From: Comamonas sp. lk | GTDB taxonomy: Bacteria; Pseudomonadota; Gammaproteobacteria; Burkholderiales; Burkholderiaceae_C | Direction of reading: 5' to 3' | DNA length: 64,000 nucleotides | NCBI GenBank assembly: GCA_945869165.1 | Contig: CAMBNY010000002.1 | Span: 57,274-121,273 of the forward strand | In this document: in pieces, positions 1-8,599 of the stretch | How positions within the stretch are numbered: position 1 is the first letter of the stretch | How the letters are laid out: every line of letters begins with the position of its first letter | Notes under the pieces: generated by a model | Told to the model about the DNA's origin: nothing | What the model saw: only the letters and a program-made list of their open reading frames with translations | Database searches by the model: none | Position numbers and translations under genes: made by a program

Positions 1-857
1 GACACGACTTTGGCCGCTTGCAGCAAGCTTTTGTCGATTTCCTGCACCGCATGCCGTTCTATGGTACCGCCGTGCTGTGTACCGACGACGCCGCGGTACG
101 CGCTATCGTGGACCAAGTGACCTGCCCGGTAACCAGCTATGGCACGAACGAGGATGCCCAAGTGCGCGCACTCGATATCCGACCGGTCAACGGGCGCATG
201 CATTTCCGAGTGCAAAGGCGCAATGGCATCACCTTGCCAGACCTGGATATTGTGCTCAACCTGCCGGGCCACCATAACGTGCTCAATGCGCTCTCAGCCA
301 TCGCGATTGCAGTGGAGCTCAACATCCCCGATGCGGCGGTGCAAAAAGCCTTGCGCGAATTCAAGGGAGTAGCTCGGCGCTTCCAGCGCTATGGCGACCA
401 TGGCCTGCCAGACGGCGGCACCGTGGCGGTGGTGGACGATTACGGCCACCATCCCGTGGAAATGGCGGCCACGCTAGAAGCTGCGCGTGGCGCCTTCCCG
501 GGTCGACGTCTCATACTGGCTTTCCAGCCACACCGCTACACCCGGACCCGCGATTGTTTTGAAGATTTTGTCAAAGTCATGGGCTTGGCTGACGTGGTGT
601 TGCTCGGTGAAGTCTATGCGGCTGGTGAAGCACCCATCATCGCCGCCGACAGTCGCGCCCTGGCACGCGCCATGCGCGTTGCCGGCCAAGTGGACCCGGT
701 GTTTGTGGACGACATTGGTGCCATGGCTGGTATGGCCCTGCGTAATGCGCGGGCGGGGGATGTGTTGTTGTGTATGGGTGCAGGCTCGATCAGTGCGGTG
801 CCCGCTCAAATCGTTACCTTGCTGCAGACCCCGGCTGGTGTGGAGACCGCAGCATGA
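1..857 (+). CDS. murC: UDP-N-acetylmuramate--L-alanine ligase, C-terminal part
   Basis: MurC adds L-alanine to UDP-MurNAc in the cytoplasm, the first amino-acid step of peptidoglycan precursor synthesis. The window opens inside the gene: the frame is open from base 3 and about 284 residues remain, so roughly the first 190 of a 470-residue enzyme, including the ATP P-loop, lie outside. Visible Mur-ligase signatures are [14 protein letters not shown] in the central domain, [18 protein letters not shown] at the start of the C-terminal domain, [16 protein letters not shown], and GAGSI near the end. The stop overlaps the ddlB start (ATGA), and ddlB, ftsQ, ftsA and ftsZ follow as expected for the division/cell-wall cluster. 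Identity is secure; only the 5' end is missing. Confidence 0.97.
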   Translation, partial: HDFGRLQQAFVDFLHRMPFYGTAVLCTDDAAVRAIVDQVTCPVTSYGTNEDAQVRALDIRPVNGRMHFRVQRRNGITLPDLDIVLNLPGHHNVLNALSAIAIAVELNIPDAAVQKALREFKGVARRFQRYGDHGLPDGGTVAVVDDYGHHPVEMAATLEAARGAFPGRRLILAFQPHRYTRTRDCFEDFVKVMGLADVVLLGEVYAAGEAPIIAADSRALARAMRVAGQVDPVFVDDIGAMAGMALRNARAGDVLLCMGAGSISAVPAQIVTLLQTPAGVETAA

Positions 858-1849
858 GCGCCTACAGCCTCCAAGACGTGCATCCCCAATCCTTTGGCAA
901 AGTCGCCGTGCTCATGGGCGGCAGCTCTGCTGAACGTGAAATTTCTCTACTTTCTGGTCAAGGCGTTCTCAACGCGCTGCGCGAGCGGGGCGTCGATGCG
1001 TACGGCTTCGATCCACAGCAAAAACCCCTTTGGGATTTAAAAACAGAAGGCTTCATGCGCTGTTTTATCGCACTGCACGGCCGCCATGGCGAGGACGGGA
1101 CCGTACAAGGTGCACTGGAATTAATGGGTATACCTTACACCGGTTCAGGCGTCATGGCCTCGAGCATCGCAGTCGACAAGGTAATGACCAAACGCATTTG
1201 GGCTGCACACGGTTTACCCACGCCCCCGGACGTGGTTCTTAGCCCTGCCGATCAAACTGCGCAAAACATCAACGCACTGACGAAAACATTGGGTTTGCCC
1301 TTTATCGTCAAACCGCCACACGAAGGCTCATCAATCGGCGTGAGCAAAGTACAAGACATTGCGCAAGCCCAGGCCGCAGTACAACTTGCCGCGCGCTATG
1401 ACCGCGATGTCTTGTGCGAAGCATTTATTGCAGGCCAAGAGCTGACCTGCGCCGTCCTAGGAAGCGGCACCGCAGCGCGTGCTTTGCCCATTGTCCGCAT
1501 TGAGGCTCCGCAGGGCGCCTATGACTACCAGAACAAATACTTTACCGATGTGGTGCGCTACCACTGCCCCAGCGGCCTGGCGGCCTCGCAGGAGCAGTCC
1601 ATTCAAGCCATGGTGTTAGAGGCCTACCGGGCGCTGGGGTGCAGAGGCTGGGGTCGCGCCGATTTGATGCTGCGCGCCAGTGACCATAAAGCATTTTTAT
1701 TAGAAATGAATACCTCGCCAGGGATGACCAGTCATTCACTGGTTCCGATGTCGGCCAAGGCCGATGGTCTGCCTTACGAAGATCTTTGTCTTTTATTGTT
1801 GGCACAAGCCACGCTGGATCAGCAATACACCAAAGGGGCCACCACGTGA
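854..1849 (+). CDS. ddlB: D-alanine--D-alanine ligase
   Basis: This ATP-grasp ligase joins two D-alanines for the peptidoglycan stem peptide. The ATG at 854 overlaps the murC stop as ATGA, giving 331 residues, a normal length; a longer frame upstream lies inside murC and is not needed. Visible motifs: [15 protein letters not shown] near residue 20, [15 protein letters not shown], the ATP-binding stretch [15 protein letters not shown] near residue 150, and [14 protein letters not shown] near residue 285, which carries the metal-binding Glu/Asn. The stop overlaps the ftsQ GTG start, which suggests translational coupling along the cluster. I use ddlB because of its position in the division cluster; a second Ddl elsewhere cannot be excluded. 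Confidence 0.96.
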   Translation: MSAYSLQDVHPQSFGKVAVLMGGSSAEREISLLSGQGVLNALRERGVDAYGFDPQQKPLWDLKTEGFMRCFIALHGRHGEDGTVQGALELMGIPYTGSGVMASSIAVDKVMTKRIWAAHGLPTPPDVVLSPADQTAQNINALTKTLGLPFIVKPPHEGSSIGVSKVQDIAQAQAAVQLAARYDRDVLCEAFIAGQELTCAVLGSGTAARALPIVRIEAPQGAYDYQNKYFTDVVRYHCPSGLAASQEQSIQAMVLEAYRALGCRGWGRADLMLRASDHKAFLLEMNTSPGMTSHSLVPMSAKADGLPYEDLCLLLLAQATLDQQYTKGATT

Positions 1850-2634
1850 ACCGTGAAGCGCCTGTGGCGATGGATGTCCGTTTGATGAATACGGCCGCGG
1901 GCATCTTATTCCTGGTATTTGTGTTGGCTAGTTTGTTCGCCATGACGCGATGGGCGTCAGCACATAACGCGTTTGCGTTCCAACGCATCACCGTCCTGGG
2001 CGATGTGAACCATTGCAACGTCGCCACCGTGCGGGCACACGTCGCCTCGCGGGTCAAAGGAACCTTTTTCAACATGGACTTAGCCAGCACCCGCGAGGCC
2101 TTTGAAACCATTCCCTGGGTGCGGCATGCGGTGGTGCACCGCGATTTTCCGAACCGCTTGCGCGTGCAGCTGCAAGAGCATCAGGTAGTGGCTTTCTGGG
2201 GTGAAGAAAGCGAACAACGTTTGCTCAATAGTTATGGCGAAGTATTTGATGCCAATGTCGGAGAAGTCGAGCAGTCCAGTCTGCCACGGCTTAACGGCCC
2301 ACAAAGCCAAAGCGCTTTGGTTCTCGCGGGTTACCAGCTTATCGAGCCGCAGTTTTCAGCGCTCAATTTAAAAATTGAGGCCTTGGAATTGAGTAGCCAA
2401 GGCAGTTGGCACATCATCCTGCCTAGCGGCGCCACCATCCAAGCCGGTCGTGGTGACGCCGATGCGCTCTCGACCCGCACGCAAGTGTTTTTGAAATCTC
2501 TATCGAGCGTAGTCAAAAGCTACAAGCTCCCCTTGAGCGCACTTGAATCGGCCGACTTGCGGCATGAAAACGGTTATGCCATCCGCTTGCGCGGCTTCAA
2601 CACGATAGCGGCAACGCCCTCCCCCACTCCATGA
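1846..2634 (+). CDS. ftsQ: Cell division protein FtsQ
   Basis: FtsQ is a bitopic inner-membrane protein of the divisome that links cytoplasmic and periplasmic division proteins (FtsB/FtsL). The GTG at 1846 overlaps the ddlB stop (GTGA) and gives 262 residues; an ATG at 1870 is a less likely alternative. A short cytoplasmic tail is followed by one membrane segment (about residues 11-31, [17 protein letters not shown]). A POTRA domain begins near [18 protein letters not shown], with the typical [17 protein letters not shown], and then the FtsQ beta domain with [10 protein letters not shown]. Position between ddlB and ftsA confirms the call. Confidence 0.95.
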   Translation: MNREAPVAMDVRLMNTAAGILFLVFVLASLFAMTRWASAHNAFAFQRITVLGDVNHCNVATVRAHVASRVKGTFFNMDLASTREAFETIPWVRHAVVHRDFPNRLRVQLQEHQVVAFWGEESEQRLLNSYGEVFDANVGEVEQSSLPRLNGPQSQSALVLAGYQLIEPQFSALNLKIEALELSSQGSWHIILPSGATIQAGRGDADALSTRTQVFLKSLSSVVKSYKLPLSALESADLRHENGYAIRLRGFNTIAATPSPTP

Positions 2635-2659
2635 TGCACAACACAACAGGTAACTAGCT

Positions 2660-3889
2660 ATGGCCCGAGAATACAAAGACTTAGTCGTTGGACTGGACAT
2701 CGGCACCGCCAAAGTGATGGCGGTCGTGGCCGAGGTACTGCCCGACGGTAGCTTGCGCCTTGCGGGCTTCGGCTCGGCACCAAGCAATGGCCTTAAGCGC
2801 GGCGTGGTGGTCAATATCGACGCCACAGTGCACAGCATTCAGCAGGCCCTCAAAGAAGCCGAGTTGATGGCCGATTGCAAAATCACCCGCGTCTATACCG
2901 GCATCACGGGCAGCCATATCCGCGGCCTCAATTCCAGCGGCATGGTGGCGATCAAAGACCGTGAAGTGAGCCAGGCCGATGTCACCCGCGTCGTGGAAAC
3001 TGCTAAGGCCATCCATATTTCCAGCGACCAGCGCCTGCTGCTGGTCGAGCCGCAAGAATTTGTGATCGATGGCCAGGATGTCAAAGAACCTATCGGCATG
3101 AGTGGCATGCGCCTAGAGGCCAAGGTACATATCGTCACCGGGGCGCAAAGCGCGGCCGAAAACATCATTAAATGCGTGCGCCGCTGCGGCTTGGAAGTAG
3201 AGCAGCTCATGCTCAACCCGCTAGCCTCTAGCCTTTCGGTACTGACCGAAGACGAGCGTGAACTCGGCGTGGCGCTGGTGGACATTGGCGCGGGTACTAC
3301 CGACATCGCCATCTTCACCAACGGCTCGATTCGCCACACCGCCGTGATCCCCATTGCCGGTGATCTGATCACCAGCGATATCGCTATGGCGCTGCGCACT
3401 CCGACCAAAGATGCAGAGGAAATCAAAGTCGAAAGCGGCCACGCCAAGCAAGTTCTGGTAGACCCGGAAGTGCAAGTCGAAGTACCTGGCCTGGGCGACC
3501 GGGGCCCGCGCATGCTCAGCCGCCAGGCCCTGGCCGGTGTGATCGAACCGCGTATCGAAGAAATATTCACGCTCGTCAATCAAGTAATGCGCGAGTCCGG
3601 CTACGAAGAAGTGCTGTCCTCGGGCATTGTGTTGACCGGCGGCAGTTGCCTGATGCCAGGCATGGTCGAACTGGGCGAAGACATTTTCCTCAAACCGGTG
3701 CGCCGGGGCATTCCCCAGTACGCCAATGCCTTGTCAGACATGGTGGCGCAGCCCCGTGCCGCTACGGTGATGGGCTTTTTGGAAGAAGCCCGTATCGCGC
3801 GTTTGCGCGGTATCAAAGTGGCCCAAAAAGGCGGCAGCGTAAAAAGCGCATTTGCCCAGATTCGTGATTTTTTTGCAGGAACTTTCTAA
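2660..3889 (+). CDS. ftsA: Cell division protein FtsA
   Basis: FtsA is an actin-like ATPase that tethers FtsZ filaments to the inner membrane and recruits later divisome proteins. The 409-residue frame starts 25 bp after ftsQ behind a weak AGGT. ATPase-fold motifs are visible: phosphate-1 GLDIGTAKVMAVVAEV near the N-terminus, phosphate-2 VDIGAGTTDIAIF near residue 210, and the adenosine loop IVLTGGSCLMPGM near residue 325. The C-terminal stretch SAFAQIRDFFAGTF fits the membrane-targeting amphipathic helix. A 157-bp spacer separates it from ftsZ. Confidence 0.97.
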   Translation: MAREYKDLVVGLDIGTAKVMAVVAEVLPDGSLRLAGFGSAPSNGLKRGVVVNIDATVHSIQQALKEAELMADCKITRVYTGITGSHIRGLNSSGMVAIKDREVSQADVTRVVETAKAIHISSDQRLLLVEPQEFVIDGQDVKEPIGMSGMRLEAKVHIVTGAQSAAENIIKCVRRCGLEVEQLMLNPLASSLSVLTEDERELGVALVDIGAGTTDIAIFTNGSIRHTAVIPIAGDLITSDIAMALRTPTKDAEEIKVESGHAKQVLVDPEVQVEVPGLGDRGPRMLSRQALAGVIEPRIEEIFTLVNQVMRESGYEEVLSSGIVLTGGSCLMPGMVELGEDIFLKPVRRGIPQYANALSDMVAQPRAATVMGFLEEARIARLRGIKVAQKGGSVKSAFAQIRDFFAGTF

Positions 3890-4046
3890 ATGAAAACCTC
3901 CCCACTCGCGCGCCGCCGTCGTTGGTACCACAGCGCTTCGTTCTATCTGTGGATGGCGCGCGCCGGGCCGCCGCCCGACCCCGCTTTTTGTTTCCCTGTC
4001 CCTTTCTCATTTTTCCGTATCGCCACATCTACATTAGGAGCCGCAC

Positions 4047-5336
4047 ATGACTATTGAACTCATCGAAGAAGAAATCTTCAACCAGGGAACCCTCATCAAA
4101 GTCATTGGCGTGGGCGGTGGCGGCGGCAATGCGGTGGAGTACATGATCCAGTCCCATGTCACCGGCGTGGAATTCATCTGCGCCAACACCGATGCACAAG
4201 CGCTCAAGCGCAGCACCGCGCATCGCACGATTCAACTGGGTGAAACCGGTTTAGGTGCGGGCAGCCGTCCGCACAAAGGGCGTGCGGCAGCGGAGTTGGC
4301 CGAGGCGGACATCCGCAACGCTATCGAAGGCGCCAATATGCTGTTTATCACTGCCGGCATGGGCGGCGGCACCGGTACCGGTGCGGCACCCATCATCGCG
4401 CGGGTAGCCAAGGAAATGGGCATTTTGACGGTGGGCGTGGTGACCAAGCCTTTCGAGTTTGAAGGCGGCCCGCGCATGAGAAATGCCGATGAAGGGCTGG
4501 CCGAGTTGGAAGCCAATGTCGATTCGCTGATCGTGGTGCTCAACGAAAAACTGCTGGAAGTACTGGGCGACGACATCAGCCAGGACGAAGCCTTTGACTA
4601 TGCCAACGATGTACTGAAAAACGCGGTCGGCGGTATTGCCGAGATCATCAACGTGCCCGGCCATGTGAACGTGGACTTTGAAGACGTGCGTACCGTGATG
4701 GGCGAGCCCGGCAAAGCCATGATGGGCACCGCCCTGGCCAAGGGCCCGGACCGCGCGCGCATTGCGGCCGAACAAGCCGTGGCCTGCCCGCTGCTCGAAG
4801 GCATCGACCTGTCGGGCGCCAAAGGCGTGTTGGTGCTGATCACCGCAGCCAAGGGCTCCCTCAAGTTGAGCGAATCCAAACTGGCGATGAACACCATCCG
4901 CGCCTACGCTTCGCCTGAAGCGCATGTGATTTACGGCACGGCTTACGACGACTCGCTGGGCGAAGACGTGCGCGTCACCGTGGTAGCTACGGGACTGAGC
5001 CGTCCACGCCGCACCGCGCCTCCGCTGCAAGTGCTGCGCACAGGCACCTATGACGCCTCCCCCTCGCCCATGGCCAACACCAACGCAGCGCTTTCCGCAG
5101 GGACGATGCAACGCGGCCTGGGCAACACCACCATGGCCTCGGCCAGCGGCATGGGTAGCAGCACCGGCATCAGCGCACCATCGCAAGCGGGCGCCGCCAC
5201 CGACTACGGCACCCTCAGCACCCCCGCCGTTTGGCGCGGCAGCCGTACGACCGCAGCACAAAAAGTCGATGCACTTTCCAGCGGCGGTATGGATGACTAC
5301 GAAATCCCGGCCTTCTTGCGCAAGCAGGCGGATTGA
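4047..5336 (+). CDS. ftsZ: Cell division GTPase FtsZ
   Basis: FtsZ is the tubulin-like GTPase that polymerises into the Z ring. An AGGAG at 4035-4039 precedes the ATG; the protein has 429 residues. The tubulin signature GMGGGTGTGAAPIIA lies near residue 110, the T7 synergy loop region reads NVDFEDVRTVM, and the end DYEIPAFLRKQAD is the conserved tail that binds FtsA and ZipA-like partners. Between the GTPase core and the tail is a long Ser/Thr/Ala/Gly-rich linker (about residues 320-410), where similarity is expected to be weak. A 12-bp GC-rich hairpin lies downstream before lpxC. Confidence 0.98.
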   Translation: MTIELIEEEIFNQGTLIKVIGVGGGGGNAVEYMIQSHVTGVEFICANTDAQALKRSTAHRTIQLGETGLGAGSRPHKGRAAAELAEADIRNAIEGANMLFITAGMGGGTGTGAAPIIARVAKEMGILTVGVVTKPFEFEGGPRMRNADEGLAELEANVDSLIVVLNEKLLEVLGDDISQDEAFDYANDVLKNAVGGIAEIINVPGHVNVDFEDVRTVMGEPGKAMMGTALAKGPDRARIAAEQAVACPLLEGIDLSGAKGVLVLITAAKGSLKLSESKLAMNTIRAYASPEAHVIYGTAYDDSLGEDVRVTVVATGLSRPRRTAPPLQVLRTGTYDASPSPMANTNAALSAGTMQRGLGNTTMASASGMGSSTGISAPSQAGAATDYGTLSTPAVWRGSRTTAAQKVDALSSGGMDDYEIPAFLRKQAD

Positions 5337-5369
5337 TTTTTCCATCGGTCACTCAAGTCAGTGTTTCCT

Positions 5370-5407
5370 AGCGGGCCGGTGCGGGCATATCACCCCACCG
5401 GCCCGCT
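5370..5407 (+). other. Strong GC-rich hairpin between ftsZ and lpxC
   Basis: AGCGGGCCGGTG (5370-5381) pairs perfectly with CACCGGCCCGCT (5396-5407) over a 14-nt loop. There is no T-run after it on either strand, so it is not a standard intrinsic terminator. It may stabilise the ftsZ 3' end or slow polymerase before lpxC. Confidence 0.45.
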
Positions 5408-5438
5408 TGAAGCCTAGACCCGCTTTTACAATCGCCCG

Positions 5439-6362
5439 GTGCTGCAACAAAGAACCCTTAAATCCATCACCCGCGCCGTTGGCGTAGGCCTGCACAGCGG
5501 TCAACGCGTGGAAATCACTTTGCGTCCGGCAGCGCCCGGTACCGGTATTGTGTTTCGGCGCGTAGACCTCCCACATCCGGTCGAGATTACGGTGTCGCCG
5601 CAGGCCGTCACCGACACGCGGCTAGCCTCTACCCTGTCCAACGGCGGCGCCAAAGTACATACCGTAGAGCACCTCATGTCCGCTTGCGCTGGATTGGGCG
5701 TGGACAATATGGTCGTCGATATCAATGCCGAGGAAGTTCCTATCCTGGACGGCTCGGCAGCATCGTTTGTGTTTTTGCTGCAAAGCGCAGGTATCGAAAT
5801 GCAAAACGCGGCCCGTCGCTTTGTCCGTGTTAAGGCGCCCATTTCGGTGCAACACGGCCAGGGCAGCGATCTCAAGTGGGCCACGCTAGAGCCCCACCAT
5901 GGCTTTAAGCTCAGTTTCGCAATCGACTTTGCGCACCCTGCCGTGGACTCTACCGGGCAAAGCGTGGACTTCGACCTGAGCCAAGGTTCGTATGCGCGCG
6001 ATATTGCGCGGGCCCGCACCTTTGGCTTTACCAAAGACGTAGAAATGATGCGCCAAAACGGCCTGGCGTTGGGCGGTGGGCTGGACAATGCCATCGTCAT
6101 GGACGACTATAAGGTGCTCAATTCGGACGGACTGCGCTATGACGATGAGTTTGTGAAACACAAAATCCTCGACGCCATGGGCGATCTGTATTTGCTGGGT
6201 ATGCCGCTGCTCGCCCATTACCGCGCCCACCGCTCGGGCCATGCGCTGAACAACCAATTGCTCCGCCAGCTACATGCACAGCCCCAAGATTGGGAAGTGG
6301 TGACCTTTGAAGACGTACGCAGTGCCCCCAAGGGCTTTGGGCAGCTGGCACCGGCCTGGTAA
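5439..6362 (+). CDS. lpxC: UDP-3-O-acyl-N-acetylglucosamine deacetylase
   Basis: LpxC is the zinc hydrolase that commits UDP-3-O-acyl-GlcNAc to lipid A synthesis. The start is GTG at 5439, giving 307 residues and the usual N-terminus [18 protein letters not shown]. Zinc-site motifs are present: [16 protein letters not shown] near residue 75 (the family's first zinc His lies here) and [14 protein letters not shown] near residue 235 (second His and the Asp). [12 protein letters not shown] near the C-terminus carries the catalytic His region. It closes the division cluster, as in many Proteobacteria, and faces ruvC convergently. Confidence 0.97.
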   Translation: MLQQRTLKSITRAVGVGLHSGQRVEITLRPAAPGTGIVFRRVDLPHPVEITVSPQAVTDTRLASTLSNGGAKVHTVEHLMSACAGLGVDNMVVDINAEEVPILDGSAASFVFLLQSAGIEMQNAARRFVRVKAPISVQHGQGSDLKWATLEPHHGFKLSFAIDFAHPAVDSTGQSVDFDLSQGSYARDIARARTFGFTKDVEMMRQNGLALGGGLDNAIVMDDYKVLNSDGLRYDDEFVKHKILDAMGDLYLLGMPLLAHYRAHRSGHALNNQLLRQLHAQPQDWEVVTFEDVRSAPKGFGQLAPAW

Positions 6363-6386
6363 ATCAGCCTAGAGGCGAGCGCAGCC

Positions 6387-6929
6387 TCAGTGGCTGCGCC
6401 CCGATTTGTAACCCGCGCCTGCGCCAATACCCTGCGCCTTAGCGATGCGCGCCATGGCCGCGCCGGCGTGGGCGTGGGTAATGGCCAAACCTAGCGCATC
6501 GGCCGCATCCGGGCCGGGCAGGCCGGGCAGGTCTAACAAGCGGCGCACCATCTCGCGGATTTGCATTTTGTCGGCGCGGCCATAACCAGCGACGGCTTGC
6601 TTCATTTGCAAAGCGGTGTATTCAGCCACTGGCAATTTGGCGTTCACCAGCGCGCTGATCAAAGCACCGCGCGCCTGACCCAGCAGCAAGGTGGACTGTG
6701 GGTTGACGTTCACAAACACGATTTCCACCGCAGCGCAATCGGGCTGGTAGCGTTGGACCACTTCCGCTAAACCGCTAAACAAGGCTTGAATGCGTTCGGG
6801 CAAAGCCTGGCTGGCAAGACCTTGGGTGCTGATGGTGCCGCTGGCCACATAGCGCAATGCGCTGCCTTGTTGGTCGAGCACGCCAAAGCCGGTGGTACGC
6901 AGGCCCGGGTCGACACCCAAAATCCTCAT
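6387..6929 (-). CDS. ruvC: Crossover junction endodeoxyribonuclease RuvC
   Basis: RuvC resolves Holliday junctions together with RuvAB. The 180-residue frame has the family acidic residues: the N-terminal Asp in [14 protein letters not shown], a Glu in [19 protein letters not shown], and the C-terminal pair in [16 protein letters not shown]. Its ATG overlaps the mtgA stop by four bases (ATGA), so it is probably translated from the same message as the tonB-like and mtgA genes upstream. ruvA and ruvB are not adjacent. Confidence 0.96.
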   Translation of the reverse strand: MRILGVDPGLRTTGFGVLDQQGSALRYVASGTISTQGLASQALPERIQALFSGLAEVVQRYQPDCAAVEIVFVNVNPQSTLLLGQARGALISALVNAKLPVAEYTALQMKQAVAGYGRADKMQIREMVRRLLDLPGLPGPDAADALGLAITHAHAGAAMARIAKAQGIGAGAGYKSGRSH

Positions 6930-7675
6930 GGTGCGCTGCTGCCAGGCAGGCGGGCATCTGACATCCTGCCGACGATGACGTTGGCACGCGCACTGAGGTA
7001 TTCCGAATTAGGCAACTTTTCAAAATAGCGCGGCCTAGGCAACATCACTGCCAGGCGCGCTGCTTCCCAAGGGCTCAGTTGCGCGGCGGACTTGCGGAAA
7101 TAGTGGCGCGCTGCAGCTTCGGCGCCAAACACGCCGTCGCCCCACTCCACGCTATTGAGGTAGATTTCCAAAATACGCTGCTTGCTGAGCAATTTTTCCA
7201 GGAGCAAGGTGATGACCATTTCTTGGGCTTTGCGCACCAACGTGCGTTCGCCAGACAGAAATAAATTTTTCGCTAATTGCTGACTGATGGTCGAACCGCC
7301 GACCACTTTAGCGGGGCGCGCTTCGCGGCCATTTTTAGTTTTGGCTGCCCGCTGCGCAGCGCGTTCTTCGGCCTTGCTGTTTTTAGACCAGGCCTTTTCC
7401 AGGGCGGCCCAATCAATGCCGTCGTGGCTCGCAAAACTGTCGTCTTCCGAGGCGATAACGGCACGCTTGAGCACGACGCCTAATTGCGCATCATTGCGCC
7501 AGCTTTGCTTCCAGCGCACGCTTCCTTGCTCCTGCATTTGGCGCCAGACCTGCGAACGCTCGAAACTGGTGGACTGCGGATCGATCCAGGCCATGGCTGC
7601 GATGCGCAACACGAAATACAACTGCAGGCCAATAAGTGCCAAGCACAGCACGCCAAGTAATCGCAACAAAGCCAT
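6926..7675 (-). CDS. mtgA: Monofunctional biosynthetic peptidoglycan transglycosylase
   Basis: MtgA polymerises lipid II into glycan strands at the periplasmic face of the inner membrane. The 249-residue protein starts with one membrane anchor ([20 protein letters not shown]) and then a GT51 domain. Signatures include [14 protein letters not shown], holding the catalytic Glu, [19 protein letters not shown], and [19 protein letters not shown]. No transpeptidase domain follows, which separates it from class A PBPs. It overlaps the genes on both sides by ATGA. Confidence 0.95.
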   Translation of the reverse strand: MALLRLLGVLCLALIGLQLYFVLRIAAMAWIDPQSTSFERSQVWRQMQEQGSVRWKQSWRNDAQLGVVLKRAVIASEDDSFASHDGIDWAALEKAWSKNSKAEERAAQRAAKTKNGREARPAKVVGGSTISQQLAKNLFLSGERTLVRKAQEMVITLLLEKLLSKQRILEIYLNSVEWGDGVFGAEAAARHYFRKSAAQLSPWEAARLAVMLPRPRYFEKLPNSEYLSARANVIVGRMSDARLPGSSAP

Positions 7676-8586
7676 CAGGGTGCCCCTAGCGCCTCGGTGC
7701 GCAAGGCTTCGTCGCGGGTGAACGAAAAGCGCGCCACCACGACCAACTGATCCAACGATTTGCGCATTTCAGGGGTGAAAGCGCCAAACGGTCCGGCACT
7801 GTGCGCCACCGATAGCGCATGAAGATCAAGCGCGGGATTGCCAGAGCCTTTGACAATTTCAGCGTCTAGTACTTCGCCCGTGAAATTGACCGTCACCATC
7901 ATCGTCAAGGCGCCATACATTTTTTCGCCATGGCGCTCGGGGAAATGGCTGGTGCCGCGCGCTTCTATCTTGCGGCGCATGCTGTCGTAGTAATTGGCAT
8001 AAACCACTTCGCGCACCGCTGGGCTGACGTAGGCTTTGCGCGGACGCGCATTCTCGACTTGAATGCGCTCTTCGATTTTGGCCAGCATCTTGCTTAATTC
8101 CAGGCGTTTTTGCTCTTGCTGAATTTTTTCGTCCAACGTCAACTCAGCGTTTTGCGCGTTCTGGCTCAGCGCCAAAATTTGCGCTTTCACGCGCTGCAAA
8201 AGCAAGTTTTGCTGGGCCAGCATTTTTTGCTGTTCTTCCCTGGTATCACGCTCCTGCGTGTCACCGTTTTCGGCCTGGGCCGCAGCCGCCAGCGGGCTAG
8301 TCGCCAAGCCTTTGGCGGCAGCGCCGCCACCAGCCAGAGACACCTGCGCAAGGGCCTGCGCCTTGTCGGGCTTGCCACTCGCACTGGCATTGACTAGGGT
8401 GATTTCCAGCGGGCTGTCATCGGTCAGACGCTGCCAGGTTTGCGGACTGGCAATGCGCAATGTCAGGACCAACCCATGCACCAGCAAAGAAACCAGCAAC
8501 GCGCGCTGCAAGAGGCTCCATTGCCTCCAGTGCCACCAGCGGGGAAAAACGGGGGGGAAAGGGGGGGAAACAGGGGGTAGTGCCAT
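7675..8586 (-). CDS. TonB-family C-terminal domain protein (energy transducer-like)
   Basis: This is a bitopic periplasmic protein with a TonB-type C-terminal domain. The ATG at 8586 gives 303 residues; the frame runs open further upstream, but that stretch overlaps the ribonuclease gene. A Pro-rich start is followed by one membrane helix (LLQRALLVSLLVHGLVLTL), an Ala/Gln-rich segment, and a charged probable coiled coil (LTLDEKIQQEQKRLELSKML). The TonB-like domain contains ALTMMVTVNFTGEVLDAEIV. The usual Pro-Lys/Pro-Glu spanner is short, so it may be a TonB/TolA-like paralogue. Codons 4-12 include two runs of seven cytosines. The stop overlaps the mtgA start. Confidence 0.75.
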   Translation of the reverse strand: MALPPVSPPFPPVFPRWWHWRQWSLLQRALLVSLLVHGLVLTLRIASPQTWQRLTDDSPLEITLVNASASGKPDKAQALAQVSLAGGGAAAKGLATSPLAAAAQAENGDTQERDTREEQQKMLAQQNLLLQRVKAQILALSQNAQNAELTLDEKIQQEQKRLELSKMLAKIEERIQVENARPRKAYVSPAVREVVYANYYDSMRRKIEARGTSHFPERHGEKMYGALTMMVTVNFTGEVLDAEIVKGSGNPALDLHALSVAHSAGPFGAFTPEMRKSLDQLVVVARFSFTRDEALRTEALGAP

Positions 8587-8599
8587 GGCGTGCACGGTG

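Noticed and set aside
3890..4057. Small frame between ftsA and ftsZ starting ATG 3890 directly after ftsA
   Set aside because: 55 codons, Arg/Pro-rich, no SD of its own other than the ftsA end, and it runs into ftsZ; likely a spacer.
4251..5345. 364-codon minus-strand frame opposite ftsZ
   Set aside because: Antisense of a conserved gene; no start signal or motif.
7660..7690. A missing aroE between the tonB-like gene and mtgA
   Set aside because: I recall aroE near mtgA in other Burkholderiales, but the order varies and I cannot verify it; here the two genes overlap directly.
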